NCBI GenBank assembly: GCA_002365595.1
Contig: DFAM01000015.1
Span: 39,775-61,649 of the forward strand
DNA length: 21,875 nucleotides
Source: Acinetobacter sp. UBA3106
GTDB lineage: Bacteria; Pseudomonadota; Gammaproteobacteria; Pseudomonadales; Moraxellaceae
Direction: 5' to 3'
Both the position numbers and the translations under genes were made by a program. Shown one piece after another: positions 6,303 to 14,573 of the stretch (position 1 is its first letter; the number at the start of each line of letters is the position of its first letter). The notes under the pieces were generated by a model. The model was given only the letters and a program-made list of their open reading frames with translations, was not told the origin of the DNA and ran no database searches.

Positions 6303-6605
6303 TTAAGAGTTGTTTTGTGGAAAAAATACTTGCAGAAAACGGCTAAATTTCTGGTTTTGAGCGGCAAAGAAGCTTTGAGTCGGTGCAACTTTAATTTCGG
6401 TCAGTATCTTTAAGTCGTTATCGGCACGTAAAGTATTGTCACCTTGTTTTTGCTGTTGCAAGGCTTTTTCAATCAATGAAGATTTTTCAGCGCTTAACAT
6501 GACTTTGGATTCAGTACCTTTAATCGCAGCTGCGTGTCCCAGCTGAGCCATAAATCCTAAAGTTAAGCTTAAGCTTAAAGCTTGTATAATTGCGGTATAG
6601 CGCAT
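6303..6605 (-). CDS. Small exported hypothetical protein
   Basis: The product is 100 residues, starting MRYTAIIQALSLSLTLGF. A cleavable signal peptide is likely: basic R2, a hydrophobic core to about residue 22, and a GHAAA cleavage region near 24-27. The mature part, about 74 residues, is rich in K, Q and A, has no cysteine, and ends in an aromatic patch (FFAAQNQKFSRFLQVFF). GGGGG lies 8 nt before the ATG at 6605 but only 2 nt before an alternative GTG at 6611, so the ATG is preferred. It is monocistronic, with its own terminator, upstream of gltX. I recognise no domain; likely a periplasmic protein of unknown function. Confidence 0.65.
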   Translation of the reverse strand: MRYTAIIQALSLSLTLGFMAQLGHAAAIKGTESKVMLSAEKSSLIEKALQQQKQGDNTLRADNDLKILTEIKVAPTQSFFAAQNQKFSRFLQVFFPQNNS

Positions 6606-6977
6606 TTCCACATCCCCCTTCTGGTGCTGGAATTTTATATATTGTTTTAATCCGATGAGTGATTAGCATTTAACCACACAAAAAAATACAAAAGTAGAAC
6701 TACATCACACTTTATTACAAAATAATAAAAAACCTATAAAGATTTTGCACTTTGTATCAAAAAAGTATGGAGAAAACATGGAGGATGATTAAAAACAATA
6801 AGTTGCAGATTCACTGTGAAGACTTTTAGTGTAAAAAGTGCATTTTAAAGCATTTTTATGGATATCTCTAAAATCGATTTTCAATCAATAAAATATTATA
6901 AGTTTATGATTGTTAAAAATATTTATGATTTATATAGTGACTTCATTATTAAATAACAGTGAAATAGAGTGTTACAC
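6606..6977. promoter_or_regulatory. Divergent intergenic region upstream of the first sulfate-binding protein gene
   Basis: 372 bases, very A+T-rich. On the plus strand TTGTTA (6910-6915) and TATAGT (6933-6938) are 17 nt apart, a good sigma-70 promoter for the sulfate-binding protein gene with a leader of roughly 33 nt. The left end holds the GGGGG ribosome site of the exported-protein gene (minus). A 20-codon ORF at 6767-6829 has no supporting feature. I saw no RNA gene or mobile remnant in the remainder. Confidence 0.55.
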
Positions 6978-7979
6978 ATGAAAAAAATAATCGCATCGAT
7001 ACTTTTGGCATTGCTTGGGGGTTTTAGCACACAGAGCTTCGCCGCGAAAGATTTTCTGAATGTCTCTTATGATCCGACTCGTGAGTTTTATCAGGAATAT
7101 AATCAGGCCTTTGGTGCCTACTGGAAGCAGCGTACCGGACAGGACATCAATTTTAAGCAATCTCATGGTGGATCAGGCAAGCAGGCGCGTTCCGTAATTG
7201 ATGGTTTGCAAGCTGATATCGTCACTTTGGCGCTCGCCAACGATATTGACGAAATTGTAAATGCCGGCCTGATTCATAAAAACTGGCAAAAGCAATTTCC
7301 AAACAATTCTGCTCCTTATACCTCGACCGTGGTTTTTTTGGTACGCAAGGGAAATCCTAAAAATATTAAGGACTGGAACGATTTAACCAAGCCGGGCGTG
7401 GAGATCATTACGCCAAATCCGAAAACGGGTGGTGCACCTCGCTGGATTTACCTGTCAGCATGGGGCTACGCGTTAAAACAGCCGGGCGGGAATGATGCCA
7501 AAGCACGTGAGCTGGTGAAAAAACTTTATGGCAATGTCAAAGTACTGGACTCCGGTGCGCGCGGTTCTTTAACCACTTTTGCTGAACGTGGTATTGGCGA
7601 TGTACTGTTGTCTTGGGAAAATGAGGCCTTGCTGGCGACTCAAGGACTAGGTAAAGACAAATATCAGATTGTCTATCCTTCTATTTCAATTCTGGCTGAG
7701 CCATCTGTGGCGATTGTCGATAAAAATGTCGATAAGAACGGCAATCGTAATTTGGCCAAAGGTTATCTCAACTATTTATATTCGCCTAAGGGCCAGGAGC
7801 TGGCAGCCCAGTATTTCTTCCGTCCGCGTAATTCGCAAGCAGCAGCAAAATATGCGGCACAATTTCCAAAAATCAAACTGTTCACTATTGGAGATGTGTT
7901 TGGTGGATGGTCCAAGGCACAGAAAACCCATTTTGTGAATGGAGCTATTTTTGATCAGATTTATACTGAGAAAAATTAA
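6978..7979 (+). CDS. sbp: Sulfate/thiosulfate ABC transporter substrate-binding protein (copy 1)
   Basis: This 333-residue periplasmic protein starts MKKIIASILLALLGGFST with a signal peptide probably cut after SFA (about residue 22). The mature chain begins KDFLNVSYDPTREFY. Family blocks seen are INFKQSHGGSGKQAR, TLALANDIDEI, PNPKTGGAPRWIYLSAWGYA and GIGDVLLSWENEA, which in Sbp/CysP form the anion pocket. It would bind sulfate or thiosulfate in the periplasm and deliver it to a CysT/CysW/CysA-type transporter; none is in the window. The ATG at 6978 is preferred over a GTG at 6969 because it opens the signal peptide directly. It has its own promoter and terminator. A close paralogue follows. 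The symbol is by family; cysP is an alternative. Confidence 0.92.
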   Translation: MKKIIASILLALLGGFSTQSFAAKDFLNVSYDPTREFYQEYNQAFGAYWKQRTGQDINFKQSHGGSGKQARSVIDGLQADIVTLALANDIDEIVNAGLIHKNWQKQFPNNSAPYTSTVVFLVRKGNPKNIKDWNDLTKPGVEIITPNPKTGGAPRWIYLSAWGYALKQPGGNDAKARELVKKLYGNVKVLDSGARGSLTTFAERGIGDVLLSWENEALLATQGLGKDKYQIVYPSISILAEPSVAIVDKNVDKNGNRNLAKGYLNYLYSPKGQELAAQYFFRPRNSQAAAKYAAQFPKIKLFTIGDVFGGWSKAQKTHFVNGAIFDQIYTEKN

Positions 7980-8001
7980 GTTTCATTTTCTATAAAGAAG
8001 C

Positions 8002-8032
8002 AAAAAACGGATAATTTATTATCCGTTTTTTT
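8002..8032. terminator. Terminator between the two sulfate-binding protein genes
   Basis: CGGATAA (8008-8014) pairs with TTATCCG (8019-8025) around a TTTA loop, flanked by six A before and seven T after. It separates the two paralogous genes into independent transcripts. Confidence 0.9.
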
Positions 8033-8156
8033 CATATCTAATTCAGAAAACAGTATATATAAGGAATAAGTAAACTGTTCGAGTGATTCTTGAATAAAAA
8101 CATAAATTTAAACAAATGGTGCAAATATTGTGTTGAATTACCAGCAGTTTAATTTA

Positions 8157-8185
8157 TTGCGATTTATGACTTTATTTCATATATT
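8157..8185 (+). promoter_or_regulatory. Promoter of the second sulfate-binding protein gene
   Basis: TTGCGA (8157-8162) and TATATT (8180-8185) are separated by 17 nt, a good sigma-70 match, giving a leader of about 27 nt before the ATG at 8219. The stretch GATTTATGACTT at 8161-8172 resembles GATTTATATAGTGACTT at 6927-6943 ahead of copy 1, possibly a shared operator; this is inference. Confidence 0.55.
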
Positions 8186-8218
8186 TAGCATTAATGAAGA
8201 TAATTGATCTGTATTGCA

Positions 8219-9238
8219 ATGAAAACTCAATTTAAAGCGTTATTCAGTGCAGCATTGCTGGCTACCGGCATGGCTTTTACTACAACTTCTGCTCAGGCGG
8301 CAGAGCGTGAATTTTTAAATGTATCTTATGATGCAACGCGTGAATTCTATGAAGAATTCAACAAATCTTTTGGTGCTTACTGGAAAGAACGTACCGGTCG
8401 TACTGTCAATTTTAAACAGTCTCATGGCGGTTCAGGTAAGCAGGCGCGTGCTGTAGTGGATGGCTTAAAAGCTGATGTGGTGACTTTGGCTCTGGCCAAC
8501 GACATTGAAGAAATTGTTAAGTCAGGTCAAATCCAACCGGGCTGGCAAAAAGAATTCCCGCATAACTCTGCACCTTATACCTCAACCATCGTATTTATGG
8601 TGCGTAAAGGCAATCCAAAACACATTAAAGACTGGTCAGATTTAACCAAACCGGGCGTACAGATTATTACCCCGAACCCGAAAACAGGCGGTTTACCACG
8701 TTGGGTATACTTATCGGCTTGGGGTTATGCACTGAAACAACCGGGTGGTAATGATGCCAAAGCCAAAGACTTCGTTGGTAAGATGTACCACAACGTTAAA
8801 GTGATGGACTCGGCTGCGCGTGCTTCAATGACCACTTTCGCGGAACGGGGTATTGGTGATGTGTTGTTGACCTGGGAAAATGAAGCCTTGGTGACTCAAA
8901 AAAGCTTGGGTAAAAACAAGTTTGATATTATCTATCCGTCGATGTCTATCTTAACTGAACCATCGGTTGCCATTGTGGATAAAAACGTAGATAAAGATGG
9001 CAACAAGTGGTTAGCTAAAGGTTATATCAACTACTTGTACTCACCATTGGGTCAGGACATGGCGGCAAAATATTTCTACCGTCCACGTAACCCTGAAGTG
9101 TTAGCTAAGTATTCTGCACAATTTCCAAAGATTAAAACATTTACTATTGATGAAGTTTTTGGTGGCTGGGCAAAAGCACAACAGACTCACTTTGTGAATG
9201 GTGCGACTTTCGACCAGATTTATAACACCCGTAAATAA
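8219..9238 (+). CDS. sbp: Sulfate/thiosulfate ABC transporter substrate-binding protein (copy 2)
   Basis: This 339-residue protein starts MKTQFKALFSAALLATGM, with a signal peptide probably cut after AQA near residue 28. The mature chain begins EREFLNVSYDATREFYEEF and aligns end to end without gaps to copy 1, sharing NFKQSHGGSGKQAR, VTLALANDIEEI, ITPNPKTGG and GIGDVLLTWENEA. The role is the same: periplasmic capture of sulfate or thiosulfate. The start is set at the ATG at 8219, since it opens a standard signal peptide; a TTG at 8204 is in frame but would add ICIA-type residues. The ribosome site is weak. It has its own promoter and terminator, so copies 1 and 2 can be regulated separately. 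No transporter subunits are adjacent. Confidence 0.92.
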   Translation: MKTQFKALFSAALLATGMAFTTTSAQAAEREFLNVSYDATREFYEEFNKSFGAYWKERTGRTVNFKQSHGGSGKQARAVVDGLKADVVTLALANDIEEIVKSGQIQPGWQKEFPHNSAPYTSTIVFMVRKGNPKHIKDWSDLTKPGVQIITPNPKTGGLPRWVYLSAWGYALKQPGGNDAKAKDFVGKMYHNVKVMDSAARASMTTFAERGIGDVLLTWENEALVTQKSLGKNKFDIIYPSMSILTEPSVAIVDKNVDKDGNKWLAKGYINYLYSPLGQDMAAKYFYRPRNPEVLAKYSAQFPKIKTFTIDEVFGGWAKAQQTHFVNGATFDQIYNTRK

Positions 9239-9255
9239 TCAGTTGATCTGTCATT

Positions 9256-9286
9256 AAAAAGCCAATCCATTGTGATTGGCTTTTTT
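9256..9286. terminator. Terminator after the second sulfate-binding protein gene
   Basis: GCCAATC (9261-9267) pairs with GATTGGC (9274-9280) around a 6-nt loop, preceded by five A and followed by six T. It lies between the convergent sulfate-binding protein gene and the small membrane-protein gene and can serve both. Confidence 0.9.
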
Positions 9287-9329
9287 ATTTTGAACTGAAT
9301 CTGGGCTGAAAAGTTATGCACTTTATTTT

Positions 9330-9668
9330 TTACTGATTAAGTAAATCTCGACAGGTTTGATAGTCGGCTTTTGCCCGAGTCTGCTGCTCAGGTGTTAATT
9401 TTAAATAATCATCAACCATATGCTGAGTATAGTTTTGATAAAATTTCGGCTTGTGATAGGCATAACTTGGCGTGCTATTGCCATAAGTGAACTTGACCTG
9501 TTCAAACAATTCATTGGCTGTGAAAACAGCCGGATTATGACGGATCACATTACATAAGGTGGCCTGATGAACGGCTTTTTCATCTTTATTGGGTGTAATG
9601 ATGCATAGATAAATCAAGCTCATTACGGCAAAGCAAATGCCAGTAATGAATAACGGTAATTTTGTCAT
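9330..9668 (-). CDS. Small membrane-anchored hypothetical protein
   Basis: The product is 112 residues, starting MTKLPLFITGICFAVMSL. One hydrophobic helix (about 5-24) is followed by a soluble domain of about 85 residues with two cysteines (C39 and C106) that could form a disulfide if it is periplasmic. The domain contains CNVIRHNPAVFTANELF and a C-terminal LTPEQQTRAKADYQTCRDLL helix. No lipobox or clean AxA cleavage site is evident, so an uncleaved anchor is likely. The ATG at 9668 has no obvious Shine-Dalgarno, and the frame stays open upstream without a better start. I recognise no named family. It lies between the sulfate-binding genes and the cell-wall operon and shares no strand with either. 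Confidence 0.65.
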   Translation of the reverse strand: MTKLPLFITGICFAVMSLIYLCIITPNKDEKAVHQATLCNVIRHNPAVFTANELFEQVKFTYGNSTPSYAYHKPKFYQNYTQHMVDDYLKLTPEQQTRAKADYQTCRDLLNQ

Positions 9669-9961
9669 AAATAAAGCGCAGATCTTGAAGCTCGATCCAA
9701 GAAACCAGGTAAGAAAAATTCCCTTTCGCTGCTGATCGGTTAAAGTGGGAGATAGCAGATTTTAACAGATAATAAATACAGGCATTGGGTTTTTAAAATA
9801 AGATAAATTCAGCGCAAAGATCACATAAAACCTGCTGAAAGACAGTTAAAAACGGTTTTCTCTATGAAAAGTAATATTTCCCTACAAAAAGTCGTTTGGA
9901 GCTTTATCAAAACAAGGTAATAATGTGCAGTTACATTTTTCCTAGTATTGATTGAACCCTT
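9669..9961. promoter_or_regulatory. Intergenic region before the cell-wall operon
   Basis: 293 bases. The best plus-strand promoter candidate for the rsmH operon is TTGGAG (9896-9901) with TAATAA (9918-9923) at 16 nt, which is moderate. No mraZ reading frame or MraZ-type tandem repeats are seen ahead of rsmH. Nothing else recognisable. Confidence 0.35.
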
Positions 9962-10885
9962 ATGTCGCATATTTCTGTATTACTTCACGAAACTGTTGAT
10001 GCCTTATTGGCAGATCGCAATACAGGAATTTACGTCGATGGTACTTTCGGTCGTGGCGGTCATACCCGTTTATTGCTGTCTAAATTGGATGAAAATGCAC
10101 GTGTTTACGCTTTTGATAAAGATCCACAAGCGTTGGAAACCGCGGCGCAATTAGAACAGGAAGATTCACGCTTTAAAATTATTCATGCCAGTTTTGCCGA
10201 TTTAAAACAGGAACTGGAAGCGTTGGGTATCGACAAGGTTGATGGTGTGATGGCGGATTTAGGGGTGTCATCTCCACAGCTGGATCAGGCAGAACGTGGC
10301 TTTAGCTTTATGAAAGATGGTCCGCTGGATATGCGTATGGACAATTCGCAAGGTCCAACGGCAGCCGAGTGGCTGGTGGATATTGAAGAAGAAGCTTTGG
10401 CGAATATTATTTTCCAGTATGGTGAAGAGCGTTACAGTCGCCGTATTGCCAAAGCCATTAAAGCTGCGGGTTATATTGAAACTACGGCTCAACTGGCAGA
10501 GATCGTAAAGGTTGCCCATCCGAAATGGGAAAAAAATAAACATGCGGCAACCCGAACTTTTCAGGCCATCCGTATTGCCATTAATAAAGAATTAGATGAT
10601 ATTGAAGCTTTCTTGCCGCAAGCAGTGGATGTGCTTAAAGCAGAAGGTCGTCTGGCAGTGATCAGTTTCCACTCATTAGAAGATCGATTAATTAAACAAT
10701 TTATTCAAAAAGAATCGACTTTAGCGGAAGATACCAGTTGGGGTATGCCACAAGAACGGGAAGATACCCGTCGTTTAAAGAAAATTTCCCGAGTTCGTGC
10801 CAGTGAAACAGAGGTCAAAGCCAACCCTCGTTCTCGTAGTGCATGGCTTAGAGTTGCAGAGCGCTTAGCTTCAAAAGGCGAATAA
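9962..10885 (+). CDS. rsmH: 16S rRNA (cytosine(1402)-N4)-methyltransferase RsmH
   Basis: This 307-residue SAM-dependent methyltransferase (formerly MraW) modifies C1402 in the 16S rRNA decoding centre. It starts MSHISVLLHETVDAL. The SAM-binding motif is at about 25-34 (VDGTFGRGGH) with the acidic residue in YAFDKDPQAL (49-58). The family block ADLGVSSPQLDQAERGFSF and the LDMRMD motif follow. RTFQAIRIAINKEL and ISFHSLEDRLIKQF mark the C-terminal half, which ends in NPRSRSAWLRVAER. It is the first gene of the cell-wall operon; its TAA overlaps the ftsL ATG by one base (TAATG), which implies translational coupling. The ribosome site is weak. Confidence 0.96.
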   Translation: MSHISVLLHETVDALLADRNTGIYVDGTFGRGGHTRLLLSKLDENARVYAFDKDPQALETAAQLEQEDSRFKIIHASFADLKQELEALGIDKVDGVMADLGVSSPQLDQAERGFSFMKDGPLDMRMDNSQGPTAAEWLVDIEEEALANIIFQYGEERYSRRIAKAIKAAGYIETTAQLAEIVKVAHPKWEKNKHAATRTFQAIRIAINKELDDIEAFLPQAVDVLKAEGRLAVISFHSLEDRLIKQFIQKESTLAEDTSWGMPQEREDTRRLKKISRVRASETEVKANPRSRSAWLRVAERLASKGE

Positions 10886-11217
10886 TGAAAACTGAAGTTG
10901 TTGAAAAGAAAACCGACAAAAAACCGATGAAAAAAACCATCAGTTATATTGTTTTGCTGCTGCTGGTCTTTCTTAGCGCGCTGATGGTGGTGTTTCAGGT
11001 ATTTGAATATCGTCATGATTATCGCGAATTAAGCTCATTTATGCGGGAAAGGGATGATCTGAATGCAGAGTGGGGGCGTTTGCTGATTGAGCAGCAAACC
11101 TTTGGTGCGACTGCACAAATTGGCACGCGTGCTGTAACCCAATTGCGCATGTATTCGCCCCCTGCAGCACAGACGGTTGTAATTTCTTTACCAATGACTC
11201 CAGAAGATAAAAAATAA
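10885..11217 (+). CDS. ftsL: Cell division protein FtsL
   Basis: This 110-residue bitopic inner-membrane protein has a basic cytoplasmic N-terminus (KKTDKKPMKKT), one TM helix (about 19-39), and a periplasmic coiled-coil-like segment (about 44-75, YRELSSFMRERDDLNAEW). Family role: with FtsB and FtsQ it forms the complex that activates FtsW/FtsI at the septum. The sequence is poorly conserved, so the call relies on topology, size and its place between rsmH and ftsI. Its ATG overlaps the rsmH stop by one base; ftsI begins 13 nt after its own stop. Confidence 0.9.
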   Translation: MKTEVVEKKTDKKPMKKTISYIVLLLLVFLSALMVVFQVFEYRHDYRELSSFMRERDDLNAEWGRLLIEQQTFGATAQIGTRAVTQLRMYSPPAAQTVVISLPMTPEDKK

Positions 11218-11230
11218 GGCTAGCTGTAAT

Positions 11231-13057
11231 ATGGTGGACAATAGAACAAAGCAGGCAACACGCAAAAAGCAGCAGCCGATTACCGAAAAAACCGCCCTTA
11301 GCGTAGATATGTGGCGTTTTTATCTGATGTGGAGTGTAGTTTTACTGTGCTTTTTGGCTTTGGTGGGCCGTGCATTTTATGTGCAGGTCATCAACAAGGA
11401 CTTTTTGCAAAACAAGGCCAATGCCAATATTTTAAGAACGGAAAAAATCAAGGCGATGCGTGGCGTGATCTATGACCGTCATGGTGTGCCTTTGGCGATT
11501 AGTACACCGGTCATGAAGGTGGTGATTGATCCGCGTGATTATTTTGAAACCAAAAAACAGTTTGATGAAATTACTGCCGAACTGGCCAAAGATCCGAATA
11601 ACCGCAAACTGAAACGTCAGTTGCCGGATAAAAACCTGAATCTGGATGAACTTGCCGATGCGGTGGGGATGGATCGTGCCGAGCTGAAAAAGAAAATGAA
11701 CGATAAACCTCGTTCACGTTATCTGGTGCTGCAAAAAGAAATTCCACCTCAGCAAGCTGAACTAATCGCGAAACGTGAGTTCCAGGGTGTTTATACCGAG
11801 AAAAACTATAAGCGTTACTATCCGCAGCCGCAGCCGAATGCCCAGATTATTGGTTTGACCAATAGTGAAGGCGTGGGGATTGAAGGTCTGGAGATGCAGC
11901 TGAATAAGGCTTTGTCTGGTCATGATGGCGAACAGCAGATTGTGCGTGATAAAAAAGGCAACCGTTTTAAAGATCCTGAAATTATTAAAGAAGTTGAAGC
12001 CGGGGAAAATATCACCTTAAGTATTGATTCGCGTCTGCAATATATTCTGTACCGTGAGTTGACTGCGGCAGGGGTGGCGAATAATGCCCGTTCTGCAACT
12101 GCCATTGCTGTAGATGTAAAAACCGGTGAAATTTTGGCCATGACCAGCTGGCCCTCTTATAACCCGAACGATAAAAAAAGTCTGTCCAATAAAGATGCCA
12201 TGCGTAACCGCGGTGCCGTGGACTCGTTTGAGCCGGGTTCGACCATGAAACCGCTGACTGTGGCGATGGCGCTGGAAAGTGGCAAATATACCGCAAACTC
12301 TATCGTCAATACCTCGCCGGGTAGTATGCGCATTGGTAATCATACCATCCGTGATACCCATAATTATGGCGTACTGACTTTAGGTGGAATCATCCAGAAA
12401 TCTTCCAACGTAGGTGTGGCAAAAATTGCCTTGTCGTTGCCTTATGCAACCTTGCCTACTTTCTATAAACGTGTAGGTATGGGACAGCGTTCTGCGGTCA
12501 AATTCCCGGGTGAAAGTGCGGGTTTGATTTTGCCGCCAAGCAAATGGAATGTCTCGGAAGTCGGTACCATGGCCTATGGTTATGGTCTGAATGCGACGGT
12601 ACTGCAAATTGCCGATGCCTATGCCATGATTGCCAATAAAGGCGTGAAGGTGCCTTTAAGCCTGTATAAGCTGGAACAGCCACCGAAGGGTGAGCAAATT
12701 GTCGATGCCAAAATTGCCGAACAGGTTTTGCTGATGATGGAAGCGGTAACTTTACCGGGTGGTACAGCACAGCAGGCGAATATTCCGGGTTATCGTGTGG
12801 CAGGTAAGACCGGTACGGCACATAAATTACGTGCAGACCGTAAGGGTTATTCCGATAGTGAATATCGTGCGCTGTTTGCCGGTATGGCACCCGTCAGTGA
12901 TCCGCGTTTGGCGATGGTCATTGTGGTGGAAAATCCGAAAGGACAATATTACGGCGGTTTGGTGGCAGCCCCTGTATTTGCACGGGTAATGCAAGAATCC
13001 TTGCGTCTGATGAACGTGCCTTTAGATAAACCTTTAGATACTCCCAAAATCCAGTAA
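11231..13057 (+). CDS. ftsI: Penicillin-binding protein 3 (FtsI), septal peptidoglycan transpeptidase
   Basis: This 608-residue class B PBP has a short cytoplasmic N-terminus, a single TM anchor (about 28-50), a periplasmic dimerisation/pedestal domain opening with RGVIYDRHGVPLA (78-90), and a transpeptidase domain from about 265. The active-site motifs are complete: S337-T-M-K340, S391-S-N393 and K526-T-G-T529. It crosslinks peptidoglycan at the septum with FtsW and is a main beta-lactam target. The ATG at 11231 has AAGG upstream (11216-11219). It lies 13 nt after ftsL and 10 nt before murE, so it is cotranscribed. Length and motif numbers are close to those of Acinetobacter PBP3. I saw no truncation or missing motif. 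Confidence 0.97.
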   Translation: MVDNRTKQATRKKQQPITEKTALSVDMWRFYLMWSVVLLCFLALVGRAFYVQVINKDFLQNKANANILRTEKIKAMRGVIYDRHGVPLAISTPVMKVVIDPRDYFETKKQFDEITAELAKDPNNRKLKRQLPDKNLNLDELADAVGMDRAELKKKMNDKPRSRYLVLQKEIPPQQAELIAKREFQGVYTEKNYKRYYPQPQPNAQIIGLTNSEGVGIEGLEMQLNKALSGHDGEQQIVRDKKGNRFKDPEIIKEVEAGENITLSIDSRLQYILYRELTAAGVANNARSATAIAVDVKTGEILAMTSWPSYNPNDKKSLSNKDAMRNRGAVDSFEPGSTMKPLTVAMALESGKYTANSIVNTSPGSMRIGNHTIRDTHNYGVLTLGGIIQKSSNVGVAKIALSLPYATLPTFYKRVGMGQRSAVKFPGESAGLILPPSKWNVSEVGTMAYGYGLNATVLQIADAYAMIANKGVKVPLSLYKLEQPPKGEQIVDAKIAEQVLLMMEAVTLPGGTAQQANIPGYRVAGKTGTAHKLRADRKGYSDSEYRALFAGMAPVSDPRLAMVIVVENPKGQYYGGLVAAPVFARVMQESLRLMNVPLDKPLDTPKIQ

Positions 13058-13067
13058 CAGGTGATGA

Positions 13068-14564
13068 ATGTCCATTACATTTCAAGATCTCTACAGTACT
13101 GAGAAAACCACTGGATGGATGAGCAAGCCATTCGGTGGCTTTAGTCTAGATAGTCGTAAAGTTGAAACAGGGCAAATTTTTATTGCCCTGACTGGTTTTT
13201 CTCAGCCTGAAAAAACGCTGCAATTTGCCCAATCGGCTTTGGCACGTGGTGCCTTGGCAGTGGTCAGCGAAACTGATCTGGGCCTGGAAAATAGTATTGT
13301 GGTCGCAAATGTCCGTCATGTGATGGGCCAGTGGCAAAAGCAGTATTTACAAGCGACCCAAGCTGTAAATGCCGCGCGCATTATTGCAGTGACTGGAACC
13401 AACGGTAAGACCACTATTTCACGCTTAATTGCTGAACTGCTGATGTTGCAAGGCAAGAAATGCGCCGTGATGGGAACCACCGGGAACGGTATTTTACCGA
13501 ATCTGGAAGCCTCTTCGCATACCACTCTCGATGCCTTGCAGCTACAAAATGCATTACATGGCTATGCCCAGCAGGCTGCTGAATTTGCCGCGATTGAAGC
13601 CAGTTCACATGGTCTGGAACAAGGTCGTTTGAATGGCTGCGATATCGAAATTGCAGCGTATAGTAACTTGAGTCGTGATCATCTGGATTATCACGGGACG
13701 CTTGAAGCCTATGCAGAAGCGAAGTCGCGATTATTTAAATTTTCCAGCTTGAAAGTGTCGATTATCAATATTGATGATGAGCATGCGCAGGTCATGATTG
13801 AGGCTGCACAATCAAATCCAGCCCAACCGAAAATCCTCACTTACTCAACCACTCAAAAAGCTGACTATCAAGTTGAAAATATTCAATATAGTTTAAACGG
13901 CGCCTACTTTAAAATGATCACTGCAGAGGGTGAATTTGAAGTCAACAGTCCGTTGCTGGGCCATTTCAATGTGGAAAATCTTGTCGCAAGTCTGATTGCT
14001 GCAGAGCAGGCTGGCTTTAAGCTAAGCGATTTAATTGCAGTTGCACCTCAACTGAAAGGTGCGCCGGGTCGTATGCAGGTGATCCGTGATGGCGAGCGCC
14101 TGTTTGTAGTGGATTATGCGCATACACCTGATGCCTTGATTCAAGTCTTGCAAACCCTGAAACGCCATGTATCCAAAGATTTATGGGCGGTGTTTGGTTG
14201 TGGCGGTGACCGTGATCGCGGCAAGCGTCCGCTGATGACTCAAGCTGCCTTGGATCATGCCGATGTTGCATTGATTACCTCAGACAATCCACGTACTGAA
14301 AATCCTGAACAGATTTTTGCCGACATGAAAGCCGGAATTGATTTTTCAGCGCATCGCGTGCATGAAATTCATGACCGCCGTGAAGCGATTAAATTTGCAG
14401 TCAAACAGGCTCAGGCAGGTGATATTGTGGTGATTGCCGGTAAGGGCCATGAAAACTATCAGGAAATTGATGGCGTACGTCATTGGTTTGATGATGTGGT
14501 TGAAGTGCAGTCCGCGATCGACGCCCAGCATCACACACCAGATTCAGCTTATCCTGCGCAATAG
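13068..14564 (+). CDS. murE: UDP-MurNAc-tripeptide synthetase MurE (meso-diaminopimelate-adding)
   Basis: This 498-residue cytoplasmic Mur ligase adds the third amino acid to UDP-MurNAc-L-Ala-D-Glu using ATP. The ATP loop is GTNGKTT (110-116). SRDHLDYHG (202-210) and the lysine expected to be carbamylated (K219, in AEAKSRLF) follow. The specificity motif is DNPR (406-409), the signature of enzymes using meso-diaminopimelate rather than lysine, as expected for Gram-negative bacteria. The N-terminal UDP-binding domain includes FSLDSRKVETGQIF. A GGTGA site (13060-13064) precedes the ATG. It lies 10 nt after ftsI and 9 nt before murF. Confidence 0.97.
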   Translation: MSITFQDLYSTEKTTGWMSKPFGGFSLDSRKVETGQIFIALTGFSQPEKTLQFAQSALARGALAVVSETDLGLENSIVVANVRHVMGQWQKQYLQATQAVNAARIIAVTGTNGKTTISRLIAELLMLQGKKCAVMGTTGNGILPNLEASSHTTLDALQLQNALHGYAQQAAEFAAIEASSHGLEQGRLNGCDIEIAAYSNLSRDHLDYHGTLEAYAEAKSRLFKFSSLKVSIINIDDEHAQVMIEAAQSNPAQPKILTYSTTQKADYQVENIQYSLNGAYFKMITAEGEFEVNSPLLGHFNVENLVASLIAAEQAGFKLSDLIAVAPQLKGAPGRMQVIRDGERLFVVDYAHTPDALIQVLQTLKRHVSKDLWAVFGCGGDRDRGKRPLMTQAALDHADVALITSDNPRTENPEQIFADMKAGIDFSAHRVHEIHDRREAIKFAVKQAQAGDIVVIAGKGHENYQEIDGVRHWFDDVVEVQSAIDAQHHTPDSAYPAQ

Positions 14565-14573
14565 GAAACGATC

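Noticed and set aside
6767..6829. 20-codon ORF in the gap before the first sulfate-binding protein gene
   Set aside because: No Shine-Dalgarno with correct spacing, no signal or membrane pattern, and it is chance-length in A+T-rich DNA.
6826..6880. AAAAAGTGC ... GCATTTTT inverted repeat, considered as a terminator or sRNA end
   Set aside because: Stem is almost all A:T with a mismatch and no transcript can be assigned to it.
11920..12890. Overlapping antisense ORFs within ftsI
   Set aside because: They are low-complexity shadows of a strongly conserved gene on the other strand, with no ribosome sites or recognisable motifs.
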